This document shows positions 20,374 to 32,099 of a stretch of DNA of 64,000 bases, one piece after another. How positions within the stretch are numbered: position 1 is the stretch's first letter; each line of letters starts with the position of its first letter. The notes under the pieces are model-generated. The model saw nothing but the letters and a program-made list of their open reading frames with translations, did no database searches and was not told where the DNA came from. The DNA is from Luscinia megarhynchos (lineage: Eukaryota; Chordata; Aves; Passeriformes; Turdidae), in NCBI GenBank assembly GCA_034336665.1, contig JAPFBE010000003.1:18501-82500 (forward strand), written 5' to 3'. The position numbers and the translations under genes were made by a program.

Positions 20374-21257
20374 GTAAAGGCACGCTGAGCCCTGCCAGTG
20401 ATGCAGGAGGCCACATTCCCTGTTCAGGATCTGCTGGCCTTAAGGGCTGGCCATGTTCACACCACAGATAAAGGTGATAAGACCTGGATGTCTGACCTCT
20501 AGTCTTGGAAGTACCTCTGCAGCACTAAAGGTGAAGAGCTGTTCTAAGGCTTGCCTGTTAGATTGAAGCCAAGTGCTCTTAAAGTTACTGCTACCCAGAT
20601 TTCTCTTTTGAAGCCCTTGCTTAATCCTTAGTGCATGTGGAAATCTGTCATTGTGCTTCTCCTGGTTTAGTACAGGAGATAAAACCTTTTGCTCAGGCAA
20701 GGATAGAAGAGTGTCTGGAGCGTGCAATGCCACAGCCAGATGGTTTTTGCAGAAACTGAGCTTTCACTTTTGCAGAGTCCAAAAATTTTATTTCTGAAAC
20801 AACTCTTCAGCTGTGGGCTGGCTGCAGTAATGCTCTCCCAAGCTGGCTGTCCAGAACTTTCTAAACCCACAGCAGCATTACAGCTATGGACAAGTGTGTT
20901 AAATTCTCTACCAGCAAAGGATGAGTTAGGATTCAACTGGATAAAACAGGACCACTTGAATTTCATTTCTCTTGTTGTCCAGAAATGTAAATAGCAAAGG
21001 AAATGGGCTGACTGGGGCTGTAGCTCTACCTGCAAGGTCAAGCAGTGATAAGACCTTGTCAGCACCCTGGGAAGTAGCAGATGGGTAAAGAAGTGTGCCC
21101 CTCTGGAGCACTTCTCTGTAACAGATTAGCAGCTGCTGTAGCATCGTTTCCTACAAACTGAGTAGTCTGGGCCTGGAATAGAAAGTGATTTGGGATTAGT
21201 GTGTTGTTAATTAACAGCTGCAGCTGGTGGAACCTGTGCCCTCTGCTCTCCCAGCAG

Positions 21258-21409
21258 TTGTCTCGGCTGTCACACCTGTCCTGAGGAAAGCCCTGTGGAA
21301 GGAGCTCTGCGCTGGGATCCAGGACACTGGAGCATCACACGAGGCCTCCGTGAAACTGCAAATTCTTTCTAAGTTGTTGCCACCTTTGGAAAGCAAAGGG
21401 CTGCACAGT
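21258..21409 (+). CDS. candidate internal exon, phase-matched to 20289-20373
   Basis: A strong pyrimidine tract and acceptor (CTCTGCTCTCCCAGCAG) open a frame of about 50 codons with leucine-rich helical composition (KALWKELCAGIQ, KLQILSKLLPPL). The incoming phase is exactly what the exon ending at 20373 supplies. The donor, AGT|GTAATG at 21410, is weak, and the exon abuts the pyrimidine-rich arm of the fold-back element. Together the two exons may be a gene fragment whose rest has been displaced, or a pseudogene. Confidence 0.35.
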
Positions 21410-21429
21410 GTAATGGACCTGCTTCCTGC

Positions 21430-21830
21430 TGCTCTTTCTTGCTCTCTCCCTCTGTTTCTCTATTTTCCTCTATTTCTTGCTCTCTCCCACTGTTCCTCTA
21501 TATCCTTCTCTTTCTCTCTCCCTCTGTTTCACTAACTCTATTTTCCTCTATTTCTTTTACTCTCCCTCTGTTCCTCTATTTCCCTCTCTTTCTCTCTCCA
21601 TCTGTTTCCCTAACTCAATTTCTCTCTCTTTCTCTCCCCTTCTGTTCCTCTAACTCTCTTTCCCTCTATTTCTTTCTGTCCCCCTCAGTTTCTCTAACTC
21701 TATTTCTTTCTCTCTCCCTCTGTTTCCCTCTAACTCTACTTCCCTCTCACTGTATTTCCCCCTATTTCTTGCTCTAACTCTTTCTTTCTCTGTCTCTCTT
21801 CCTCTATTTCCCTTTCTCTTAATTAAAAAT
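21430..21830 (+). repeat. pyrimidine-rich tandem repeat (left arm, outer)
   Basis: CTCTCCCTCTGTTTCCCTAACTC-like units of roughly 40 bp repeat loosely, with almost no purines on the plus strand apart from scattered As and Gs. Confidence 0.85.
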
Positions 21831-21955
21831 TTTTAAAAAACTTTTAAACATTTAAATAAAAAAAATTTACCTCCTGGGAGCCTGAAATTTTCTTCTGCTG
21901 CACCAAACATATAGTGTTTTTTCTTCTGTTTATATATATTATATAGGGACCCTAA

Positions 21956-22350
21956 TGAGCAGCCCTGCCCCCAGGAAGGGAGGCCACGCCCCCAGGGCGA
22001 ACCCACGCCCACTGGCAATGAGGCCACGCCCCCAGGAAGAAGCCCTGCTCACCCCAGAAGGAGGCCATGCCCACCAGTGAGGCGGCGGCTACACGCCCCG
22101 CCCCCGGGGAGAAGTCCTGCCCATTGGGGAGGAGCCCACTCCCCCCGGAAAGAGGCCCCACCCACCAGGGAAGGAGCCCTGATGAAAAAAGCCCCGCCCA
22201 CTTGGATGGGAAGTACCGCCCACTGGGGAAGAGGCCATGGCCACGCCCCCGAGAAGCCCCACCCACCTGAGAAGCGGTCACGCCTAAACGGGAAGGGACC
22301 ACGTCCCCTGGATGCAAGCCCCGCCCACCCGTGAAGGCGTCACGCCCCCT
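21956..22350. repeat. GC-rich minisatellite (CCACGCCC/CCGCCCAC units)
   Basis: Units of roughly 30-35 bp carry GGCCACGCCCCCAGG, AAGCCCCGCCCACTTGG or similar with variable spacers, about a dozen in all. Frames that open across it on both strands are repeat artefacts. Confidence 0.85.
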
Positions 22351-23640
22351 GCAGGAGATATTATGGGGATATTTTTGGGGTTTTTTTTGGTGGTTTTTTT
22401 GGTATTTTTTTCTCATCTTTGGCTGCCAGGTCCAGTTGATTTTTGGGGTTTTTTGGGGGATATTTTTGGTAATTTTGGGGGATTTTTTGGGGATATTTTT
22501 AGGGAATTTCTTTGGGGAATTTTTGGGGGGTTTTTGGTAATTCTTGGGGTTATTTTTGAGGAATTTCTTGGGTTTTTGGGGGACATTTTTGGGGAATTTT
22601 TGGGTTTTTTGGGGGATATTTTTATGGTGTTTTGGGGGGAGTTGGGGATATTTTTGGGGTTTTTTTATTTTTTGGGGGGTTTGGGAACTTAAGGGGGAAT
22701 TTTTTTGAATTTTGGGGATTTTTTTGGAAATATTTTTGGGGTGGTTTTTTTGGGTTTTTTTCCTCACCTATGGCTGCCATGTTATGGTGATTTGGGGTTT
22801 TTTTGGGGGGGTGTTTCTAGTGGGGTTTTTTTTGGGAATTTTTTGGGGGGTTTTGGTAATTTTTGGGGTTTTTGGGGAAGAATTTTTTGGGGGTTTTGGG
22901 GAATTTATTTGGAATTTTTGGGGATTTTTGGGGGTTTTTTTTCATAATTTTTGGGGATATTTTTGCAGTGTTTTTGGCTGGTTCTTTGGGTAGTTTTTTG
23001 GGTTTTTTCCTCACCTTTGGCTGCCATGTCCAGCTGATTTTTGGGGAATTTTTGGTAAATTTTTGGGGATTTTTTTTGATTGGTTTTGGGGCTTTTTTCT
23101 CACCTTTAGCTGCCAGATTCAGGTTGTTTTGGGGTGTTTTTTGGGGTATGTTTTTGGCAATTTTTGGGGGGAATTTTTGGGGTGTTTTTTGGGTTTTTTT
23201 CCTCACCTTTGGCCCCCAGGTTATGGTGATTTTGGGGGGTTTTTTGGGAATTTTTTGAGGAGGGGATATTTTTGGTAATTTTTGGGGAGCTTTTGGGAAA
23301 TTTTTTTGGTAATTTTTTTTTGTAATTTTGGGGGAGAGTTTTGGGGATATTTTTGACTGGGGTTTTTTTCTCAACTTTGGCTGCCAGGTCCAGCTGATTT
23401 TTTGGGGATATTTTTCGGGAATTTTTTGGGGGTATATTTTTGGGCTTTTTTTAGGATTTTTTTGGGGGGTTTGGGGAATTGTTTTGGGATTTTCTGGAGA
23501 TATTTTGGGGGTTTTTTGGTGTTTTTTTTCCTCACCTTTGGGCACCAGGTTATGGTGATTTTGGGGATGTTCCTAGTGTTTTTTTGGGGGGGGGAAAGAT
23601 TTGGGGGGTTTTAGGGAATTTATTTGGATTTTTTTGGGTG
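22350..23640. repeat. G/T-rich VNTR with TTTTGGGG runs
   Basis: The plus strand is almost wholly G and T, with scores of TTTTGGGG and GGGATATTTTT blocks. Conserved punctuation such as CTCACCTTTGGCTGCCAGG recurs near 22414, 22763, 23010, 23098, 23200, 23370 and 23530, so the array has higher-order units of roughly 90-350 bp. Long minus-strand frames (over 200 codons of Lys/Pro/Gln-rich sequence) and plus-strand Gly/Phe/Leu-rich frames follow from the composition and are not genes. G-runs make quadruplex formation likely on the plus strand. Confidence 0.9.
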
Positions 23641-23724
23641 GTGAAATTGGCTAAATAGCCAGTTATCTAATTATATGATTACCCAACTAACTAATTAGGT
23701 GAGTCATTAGTTAACTCTCTTTCA

Positions 23725-23805
23725 TTAGTGCTCCAGATGGGAGTAGGCATGTAATGCTCAATCAAGGTAATTACTAGTTACTCCCATCTGGAGTACTAAT
23801 TAGGG
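23725..23805. repeat. short perfect-looking hairpin
   Basis: ATTAGTGCTCCAGATGGGAGTA (about 23727-23748) is mirrored by TACTCCCATCTGGAGTACTAAT (about 23780-23801) with two mismatches in 22 and a ~30-base loop. It sits at the inner end of the right fold-back arm. Confidence 0.7.
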
Positions 23806-23989
23806 GCCCTAGATGTTATATATAAAAAAGAAAAAAATTATATGTCTGGTGTAGCAGTAGAAAATCTCAGGCTCCTGAGGAGTAAATATTTTTATTTAAA
23901 TAATAATGTTAGGGTCTCTGGTGTTTGTTGGTTTTTGTTTTTTTTACTTGAAGGGAGCTGGAAAATTTTTACTGCCTTTTTTGTTTTAC

Positions 23990-24470
23990 AGCTAGAAAAG
24001 AAAACAAAGTTAGAAAGAGAGTTAGAGAGAAAAAAGAATTAAAACCAGAAAAAGACAAAGAGTTAGAGATTGAGAGACAAACAGAAACAGAGATAAAGTC
24101 AGAGGGACATAGAGAGAAATTAAAAAAAAAGAATAGAGTTAAAGCTAGAGCAAATATGAAATAGAGTGAAAGTGCAAAACAGGGTTAGGGAAAATAATAA
24201 AATAGAGACACAAAGAAAAAGAAACAGATTTTCAGGGAAATAGTGGTACAGGGAAATAAAATAGAGTTAGAGAACCAGATAGACAGACAGAGTTAGAAAC
24301 AGTGAGAAAGAGAAACACAGAGAAAGAGTTAGAGAGACAGATAAAAATACATTTAGAAATAGAAATCACAGTCAGAAATAGACTGGAAGGTAAAGTGAGA
24401 AGCAAAGCAAGAAATACAGTGAAAAAAATGACTAAATCCTACCAGAGAAAAACAGGAGCCTAAGGGAAGG
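23990..24470 (+). repeat. purine-rich tandem repeat (right arm, outer)
   Basis: GAGTTAGAGA, GAAACAGAGA and AAATAGAGTTAGAG units repeat. They are the reverse complement of the pyrimidine-rich block at 21430-21830. Confidence 0.8.
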
Positions 24471-24970
24471 AGAGGGGTATCTTGATTAGGGGTGATTTAA
24501 CTTTATTGAATTATTTTTTTAATTTACACTTCAGCAAAATAAGGTGTACAAAAGCAAGTACAGATACTTTTTATTAATTGAAAATATCAATGCAGATCCC
24601 AGTTAATTCAAAACCTCTATTTATTTTTATTCTAATAGTTTTGGCAGAAAAAAAAACAGAATAAAAACTCTCAGTAATAGTAGATTGTTGTCCATAATTC
24701 CTGCCATAACTGAAATATGCCCTTCCTTCTTTTCTTTGACAGCCTAATTAAAACCACAGTGTATCAGTATATTTCTTTTCTATATGATACAATATCCCAA
24801 GACCCTCATAACCCTCACACTCGAATAATTTCTGTTCTAATTAGAAAATAGATGAACTATTTGTGCAAGTCATAAAAGAAAAAGGAATAAGAGAAAGTAG
24901 TAAAATCAAAGTTAAGAAAACACTTTCTTTACATAATCAGGATGCTTCCCAGGAAACGTAGAAGGAATAA

Positions 24971-25227
24971 TCACACACAACCCACTCCCCCTGAAAGAAG
25001 TGAAAGCCTCTTGGAGGATGGCAGTTCATCCCTGCTTTCAGCTCCAGCAATCTCTGCCACTGAGATGAAACGATCTTGCAATCTGCTCTGCGATCGCAGG
25101 AGGGCAGCCGGATCTGACAGATCCTTCACTTCCAGCTTGACTTTTCCAAGCTTCCAGGAGTTCACTCCTGCTTCAAAAAAAGTCTTCCTATGAACTGCAA
25201 GGCTCACTTCTGATTTCCTTCTCAGGT
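24971..25227 (-). CDS. possible terminal coding exon, unknown
   Basis: On the minus strand an acceptor (ATGTTTTTTTCAG) precedes about 85 codons of balanced composition (includes KLGKVKLEVKDLSDPAALL) ending in TGA at 24971-24973. No partner exon upstream was established and I recognise no domain. An open frame of this length can occur by chance in 64 kb. Confidence 0.22.
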
Positions 25228-28200
25228 CTGAAAAAAACATGCAGCTTTTCTCAGAAACCCTGGTGTGTCCTAATCTGTTTGCTGGCTCCAAATTGTTATT
25301 GTTCCCTCACTTTATGGTGTGCTGGCTTTTCTAAATCCTGGGGGAATAGATGCCTTGGCTCTGCCCTGAGGAACAGGGAACGGAGCACAGGTCTTACAGG
25401 GACAAGAGAGCAGGAAGGGTCCACAAGATAATCAGCTCCTCCATCCCTCCCAAATATCACAAACCATCCTGGGTCTTGGGAAATATCACTTTTACAAAGC
25501 CTTTGAGTGATTATACCAGCTAAAAATAACACCTCTGTTCCCCCTAAGTTATCCCAGTTAGGAGCTGCAGAGAAGTCAGGCAGAGGAAATGACAGGGCTG
25601 ACAGTCCCCTGCAGCAAGAGCTCAGCACACACTCACAGAGGCAAGGCCAGTATCTGAAAGAAAACAAAAAAACAAAAAAACAAACAAAAAACAAAAAACA
25701 AAAAAAAAAAAAACAAAAAAAAAGAGAGAAAGAAAAGGTGATTTCTTTTGCTTCAAAGTTATTTCAAGTCCACAAACCCAAACCAATCTTTGCTCTCAAT
25801 TTTGGTTGGGCAGATCATGAGCAGTGGGCACGGATCATGCCATTGATGAAGATGCGAGTGACACTCGATGGGGCCAGAGCAGCTGATTTCCAAAGTTCAC
25901 TTCCTGCCCCGTGCCTGATCTGCACAGGAGAAAACCTCTTCCACGTAGGCATTTTGCTCCATCTAGTCCTCTTTGCCCAGTCTGTTCCATGCGGATGTTG
26001 CCAGGCTGTGGCAGCACAGGCAGATGCAGCTCTCAGCACACTCTGCTCCAAACATAACTCTGGGCTCCTTTGCAAACTGCTTCTGCTGCGAGGTTTGCTC
26101 CAGAGAAATCAAGGAATTGCTCGTGGCAGGGTGGAGATTACTTAACACAAAGAGAAGCCAACTGGGAAGGGACATTGATTCCCTGCAGTGCAAATACACA
26201 ACCACCCCCCAACACAAAGCACAGACTGGCAAGTGGGGTCTGACAACACCACTCTGACAAACCTCGCCGTCATTCTTCCTTTCAGTGACTTGTGCAATCA
26301 AACTCGGAAGCTGTCAAGCTCAAAAGCTCTGTCCGGCCTCCCAGGAACAAAAGGATGCTCCCAGGGATGAGGCACATTCCCAGCAACACTCCCAACACGG
26401 CACACAGGCACCTCTGGAGTTTGTGTGTGGGACTGGTAAGGGCTGCCAGGATGCAGCCCCCAGGCAGGGTGGCAGTGGCAGCAGCAAATCATCACACCTT
26501 TATGGCACAGCAGAGACTAAGGTCAGCCATGCCCACGGGAGGTGTAGGCTTAATTCTGCTCCCTGCACTGCCACATCCCAGCAGCAAATCTCCAGAGGGG
26601 ATAGAAATTCTCAGGGTGCACAAAATGAAGCATCTGTCACCCTGATCCTGCTTGAACTCAGCCTGTGGGGCCAACTCCCCCCCACTCCCAGGTAAACGCT
26701 GAGCTGACCTGGATCAGTCTCAGGCACAGCCCCAGCTCCCACCTCCAGCCTGCTCCCGGGGCTGCCCCATGTTCCTGACAAGGTGCCAAAGACTCCTTGG
26801 GACAGGGCTCTCTCTGTGTCTAAGGCGTTGGGCACTGCAGGGACCAGGGCAAGGACAGCCTGAGAACAGAGCAGATCCCTCTGGAATAGCAACACTCTGG
26901 GGACAGCTGGGCACTTACCCACACCACGGGCAGGACCAGCGACCCTCCAGTGTAGACTCGCAGGGCTGGAGCCCATCGGCATTGGCTGCTCCAGCACCAA
27001 AGCTTCTGCCAAGGATGGGACAAGTTAAGTGAGTTTTCCTGTCCTGAGAGAGAGGACAAAAAATGGAAAATAAGTCCACTGTGGAAGTCAAAGGCTCCCG
27101 GCTTTCCCACTTCCATTCTGATTGCTCTCTATTGGGTTTTATCCATAAAAAAAGGAGAGGGCATCCAACAAAAACACTCTTTTCAACATTTTTTCTCTAA
27201 TTTTTTTAATACATAAAATGGATGTCCCTTTTTTCTTATTGCATTCCTTGCCTAATTTGAACAGAACCATTTTCATTCCAGGCCTCACTTGTGAGCTATT
27301 CAATCCTTTGCCATTGGACTTTGGACAGAGGAAGAGAAGGATCTGTTCCACACAGGTCCCATCCAGCAGGAAACTTGTACCAACCCCTGCCTGTGCTGAG
27401 CACGCTGCCTCACTTTCCCCATTCTGGATTCTGGCTCCCATCCAGCCTGAGTTTCCCCGTTTTCCACGGTAAGAGACAGGAAATTGTCCTGGTCAAGGTG
27501 TAAGCCCTTAAACTGCACATTGATCTGGAGGGCTGTGACTGGGATTCCAGCAGGGAATTTCACTGCTGGAAACTTTACAAAGAAGGACTATTCCAGGGAG
27601 CAGCACTGACAAGGTTGAGAGCTGCTGCTTCACTACAGGGTATCAGCAAAAGAAAGAAAACACCATACATGTATGCAAAAACAAGGATAAAATTATTCCT
27701 CCTGCTTTTAGTGGGACCAGGGCTTATTTTGTCCTAGAGTGACAAAACCTCTCTCTCATACCCTCCTCAAAAAGCCAAAATGCAGCAGGGGAGGGAGGGA
27801 GGGCACCTCTGCTTCACCTGTTGGGGACAGCACAGGTCCAGCTGCTCCCGAGGACTGGGAACTGTCTAGAGCCAAAAGCACCTTCCCGTGCTGGAGGGGC
27901 TTTCCTAAAGCCTGGAAGAAACAGAGTGGGAATTCACAATAACAGTCATCACGTTATTGGGAAAGAGCAACAACAGAAGCAACAATTCCAAGGAAGCAGG
28001 AGGGATGCTGAGCTTTAAACAAGACTTGAGTGAGGCAGTAGCTACTGGGAGCTCTAAAGCATAGCTCCAGGTCTGGGATTACAGGAGCAGTTCAAACTCC
28101 TACCATCCAATCCTTGGATTTGCCTCCTGCCAGCACTCGGCACCTCAGGCATGTTTGGGCACAAGTGCTCCAGTGCTGCTGCCTTGAGGGATTGAGAAAA

Positions 28201-29480
28201 TGGGCAGGAAACTCCTTCCCACAGGGCTGGCTTCAAGCTCTGGCCGGGGAAAGCATTTGGCACCCCTGGCATTTCAATGAAATCAGTTCCCATCATTTTG
28301 AAGATGCACTGAATAAACCCAGGGCACATAAATAAACCTGTCTCCATAAGGACAGCCCCAGGGAATACAGTTATTCCTATGCCTGGGCAAACAAACCAGC
28401 AGCCACTTTTTGGGGAAAAACTCCAGACTCCTGTCTCCCTCCTGGGCTGTAAAACACTTGCAGGGGCTTTGGTGTTCATACAAGCTTATTCCATTCGGAT
28501 ACAATATTCCATTCGTATACTAAGGAATTGGAAGAGTCCTAAAGGCACCTCCACTCACAGCTGAATTTTAAGCCCTCTACCATCGATGACTTTGGATGTT
28601 CTTTTGTTGGGATCATCCCAACTCTGCTGCTTCAGGCATCTCCAAGTAGGAGATAAAATATATGTGGACAAAAGTTTGGAATGCAGGTTCCAAGTCAAGT
28701 CATCTGGTAGGAAATTACTCCAGCTCTGTGGTACCTGGGGCTGTTTTGAACACAGCCTGGCCCTTCATGGCTGCAGACTCTGAGCTACACAACTTGTGAG
28801 CTAGCAAGGAACAGCAGCTGAGGTCTCATCCCAGCTGTACACAAAAACAGGGACTGGGGGCTGCACATGCAGGCAGGTTTGGGCCCTTTCAGAAAGCTTC
28901 AATCTCTGTTTTTCAGAGATTTAATCAGGGACACAACGACCTTCTCACGAATGTCTCTCAAGGCATATCAGAATCCAAGGAAGAAAAAGGAATCAAACCC
29001 TGTGTTCCATTGGCTTCATGCCCCAAATTCCAACAGGATGGACAAGTCCCTCTCCTTGGAAGGCAACATCTCCGACCTGGAACTGTGCTTCCCCAGCCTT
29101 CAGTGGCTGCTGGCTCCATCCTCCCACACCTCCTCATCTTCCTCCTTGGCACAGATGGCTTCCTCATTCTGCAGAGCCAACACAGGGACAGTCACCAGCC
29201 TGCTCATCCCAAACCAGGGCAGCAGGGATGGACTGGTGGCATCCTCTTGATGGTCACCATCCCCACTCTGTGGTCCATTCCTGGTTTAGTGTCTCTTTTT
29301 GAAGGGATGTTAAACCGCAAGTGTTTGCTCTGCTGGGTTTTGGGACATCAGAGACTCCCCCAATGGAGCAGGCAAAGCTCCTGTTCCCCACATCCTCTGC
29401 CTCCCGAAGCTCTGCTGGGCAGAGCCAAGGAAAAGTCTCTGTTCCTGCTGGAAAATTTCTCTTGTACCCATGAACTCGGG
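25228..29480. other. no firm gene; scattered exon-like frames
   Basis: Several minus-strand frames have acceptor-like starts, for example near 25925 (TTTTCTCCTGTGCAG) and around 27300-27560, but none can be chained in phase. An A-rich low-complexity tract lies at 25660-25730. If the CpG promoter at 30200-30345 fires leftward, this would be its transcript, possibly non-coding. Confidence 0.4.
25660..25730. repeat. (CAAAAA)n-type A-rich tract
   Basis: This is a run of A broken by single Cs and Gs, a simple low-complexity repeat. Confidence 0.85.
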
Positions 29481-29484
29481 GAAA

Positions 29485-29632
29485 ATCGTGATTGTCCCAT
29501 CCCTGGAAATGTCCAAGGCCAGGCTGGACAGGGCTCAGGGTACCTTAAGCTAGTGGACGGAATGGCAGGGGATGGAATCAGGTGATCCTTAAGGTCCCTT
29601 TCCACCCAAATCACTCCACAAACCCATAACAA
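29485..29632 (+). mobile_element. CR1 LINE 3' fragment
   Basis: It contains GGAAATGTCCAAGGCCAGGCT, then GGGATGGAATCAGGTGATCC and TTAAGGTCCCTTTCCACCC, the standard CR1 3' untranslated end in plus orientation. Confidence 0.75.
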
Positions 29633-30154
29633 TCCCGGCACCGCCGCCCAGGGATGCAGGACCGGCAACAACTCCTGGAAAGAGAGCACAACTTCTCAAT
29701 TCCTGTCCCAAACACAGACCCCAGCCAAGCCCACGCACAGTAACAGACTAAAACAGGGGAGAAACGAAAGCAGGAAAACCTCTGCGCCTTCTCCGAACAG
29801 CACAGCCGGGAGTACAAGTCCCACTCGCCCCTGCGCAAGCACCGAGCCTCAGCATAACTCTGACTTACAGAGGAGCTTCCCAAAACAATTCTGCAGCACG
29901 GAGCAAAAACACTCAGGCTCCACTGGAGCCTTAGGAAACCACAAGCAAGAGGAAAAATTGACACAGAGTACACAAAACCCCCGTAACTCAACACCAAAAA
30001 AGGCCGGAAACGAGCCAAATTAAAGCAACCTCCGACAGATCCACACAACAACAGCCCCTCACAGCTTCAGCTGCTGCCATCCACCGCATCACACACACCT
30101 AAACACAGTCCCACACACCACACCTTACAGAAAAAGGGATTAAAACGTTCTCAC

Positions 30155-30345
30155 CACACTACAACAGACCGCAGAAGCCACGCACCCACAGACACTGCCC
30201 GGACAGTTTCAAAGCGCTCCTCTTTCCGCCGCCATTTTAAATCCCCGCCCAGCTCGCTGATTGGCGGGCTCGCTGAGGCGTCGGCAGCGCTGATTGGACA
30301 GCGGGTCCCGGGCTCCGCCCACCCCGGCCCCTGAGGGGAAGAGAC
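30155..30345 (-). promoter_or_regulatory. CpG-island promoter, probably leftward
   Basis: Inverted CCAAT boxes (ATTGG) lie at 30260-30264 and 30293-30297, near GC boxes (CCCGCCC 30244-30250; CTCCGCCCAC about 30314). A YY1-type AAAATGGCGGC lies on the minus strand at 30228-30238. YY1 sites of this form usually lie just inside the transcript, so transcription is inferred to go left. The ATG in it gives only 8 codons before a stop. A donor-like GTG|GTGAGAAC on the minus strand near 30160 could end a non-coding first exon. Confidence 0.5.
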
Positions 30346-30736
30346 GGCGCGGAGGGATTTATCCGGGCCTGGAAAAGCGTGCGCGGCCGTTTCTAGACAA
30401 AATACTTCCTTGTTGGGAAGGGGAGAGGAAACACCTTTGGGAGCCATGGGGCCAGGCTCTCCCTGTAAGGAAGGGACAGAGCATTGATTGGGTGCAGCCA
30501 TCCTGCAGGCAGCAGCAGCTAATTATAAAATACGTTTGTGTTCTTTAGGAAGTCAGAGCACCTGGCTGCACAGCATTTCTACGGTTGATTTTGACTCTTT
30601 GGTAGAAAGTTTTCATACCGTGGAAGTAGTTTTCTCCTTAGCCAACACCTGTTAGAGGCTGGCAGTGACTGACCTGGTTGCTGCAGCTGTGTGATGGTCC
30701 AGGTGAACATTGGGAGCTTTTCTGCTGTTTTTTAAC

Positions 30737-30762
30737 TTTTTTTTTTTTTTTTTTTTTTTTTT
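30737..30762. repeat. poly-T run, 26 bases
   Basis: This is an uninterrupted run of 26 T. It could be the A-tail of an inserted reverse-strand transcript, but no body of such an insertion is recognised beside it. Confidence 0.9.
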
Positions 30763-30764
30763 CT

Positions 30765-32095
30765 GGTAGAGTTTCCTCTTATTATCTATTTAAGTAATCT
30801 CCTTGGCTTTGGTAGCAGTATCCATAAGGCGCTGTAGTGTGGATTGGGAATAAGTGTCCAATCGTAAAGGTAGTGACCAGGCTTAGTGCCAGCCGTATAA
30901 CGTTCTGAGGAATTGTGGAAAAGGTTGTTTTAGCCTGTGTTTTGTAATTACAGATCATGCTTAAGCTACTTAAAGGCCAACAGATGAAAAATTATTTATT
31001 CCTGAAGGTTATGCTCAGAAAGGGCAGTGAGTCACTTCTCATGCCAGGATACACTGCAGGCACCTGGATAAACGTCCATCCCTAAAAATTAAAACCCATG
31101 TCCAAGTTCTAGCCCTCATCTCTGCTTTTTTAGACTACAAAAACTGACAATACTCACCTCAAAACTGCTAGACATTTTTTCCACTTTTAATAAATACTAG
31201 AGATTAAATAAAGTGTTTAGCCTCAATTTAAACACAGAATGAAACCGAAAAGGATATTTTCTCCTCGATTTAAACCCCTTTCCCCACAAAATCTCCTCTT
31301 TCTGGGGTCAGTGGGATAGACTGGGGAGGGACTGGGAAGATGAAATCGAAAGATGAAAGAACTTCCTCCTGTCCCCCACCCGGCCCCACCTGCTCAGGTG
31401 TTGCTCTCCTCTCTGGCACTGCCCCGTGGCACAGGGCTTGTCCCTGCACACCTTTGAGCAATGCTGCAGGTACTCCCCAGCCCCCGTGAGATGCTCCCAC
31501 CATCACTCCTTGAGAGACTCCCCGGAATCGCCCCTCGGCTCCCCCGCTCCGGCAGCTCTTTGCAGCCAGGTGAGCACACATCCCCCAGCAGCGCCTGCCC
31601 CCTCCTCATCCTCGCTGGGCACCCCTGAGGCTGCTGCACGCCGGGAGCTGTGCCGGGCGGTGCGACCACAAACCCGGGCTGGAGCCAAAGGCGGGGGCAC
31701 GGCCAAATGGCTCCCTTGGATGTAGATGCGTGAACGAAGGTTCATAGAATGGAGAAAGCTCAACAATTTTTTGTATTTTACACACACACACTCATTACAA
31801 AAGTAATATTTATTAATAGTTAAAATATCAGTGGAAGTTAATGGCTAGTTACAGCAGTGAGCTTCATACAGCATCCCACCTTTATGGATTTTTCAGAAGA
31901 AAGAGTTTCAGGTTCTTTCATCTCCTCCAAATGAAAAGCCATTTTTAACCAAACTCCTCTGCAATTTTCTTACTTGAATAAAAGCATGCACGGGCAACGA
32001 CCAACAAGTGAAGAGGAAAGCAGAATATCACAGAGACATGGTGGGATGGTTCCTATGGCTAGAGCACTGGAATGGAAGGGTTTAGGCTTTTTAGG
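30765..32095. other. no recognised gene; local CpG-rich patch
   Basis: A moderately GC-rich patch lies at 31380-31710, followed by (CA)n at 31782-31793 and an AT-rich tail. The overlapping frames there on both strands show no domain. Confidence 0.45.
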
Positions 32096-32099
32096 AAAG

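Larger units (their letters stand above)
21430..24470. mobile_element. large fold-back structure: inverted arms around minisatellites
   Basis: The left arm (about 21430-21955) reads CTCTAACTCTATTTCCCTC-type pyrimidine repeats, then an AT block, then ACCTCCTGGGAGCCTGA and CACCAAACATATA, then AGGGACCCTAAT. The right arm (about 23797-24470) gives the reverse complement in mirrored order: ATTAGGGGCCCT, TATATGTCTGGTGTAGCAG, TCAGGCTCCTGAGGAG, the AT block, then GAGTTAGAGA-type purine repeats. Between the arms lie two unrelated minisatellites (21956-22350 and 22350-23640). Arm similarity is good but not perfect, and the right arm has an extra ~90 bp at 23905-23990. No transposase frame is visible. 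It may be a fold-back (non-autonomous) transposon, or two inverted copies of one repeat. Confidence 0.6.

Noticed and set aside
21952..23545. Minus-strand Lys/Pro-rich frames of 242 and 271 codons, and plus-strand Gly/Phe-rich frames
   Set aside because: They are direct translations of the TTTTGGGG array and GC minisatellite; no start, domain or splice support.
21956..23640. Regularly spaced repeats suggesting a CRISPR array
   Set aside because: Units vary in length and sequence, there are no unique spacers of constant size, and the context is a vertebrate genome.
22350..23640. TTTTGGGG runs as an interstitial telomere
   Set aside because: Vertebrate telomeres are TTAGGG; these runs are irregular in length and broken by a conserved non-telomeric core.
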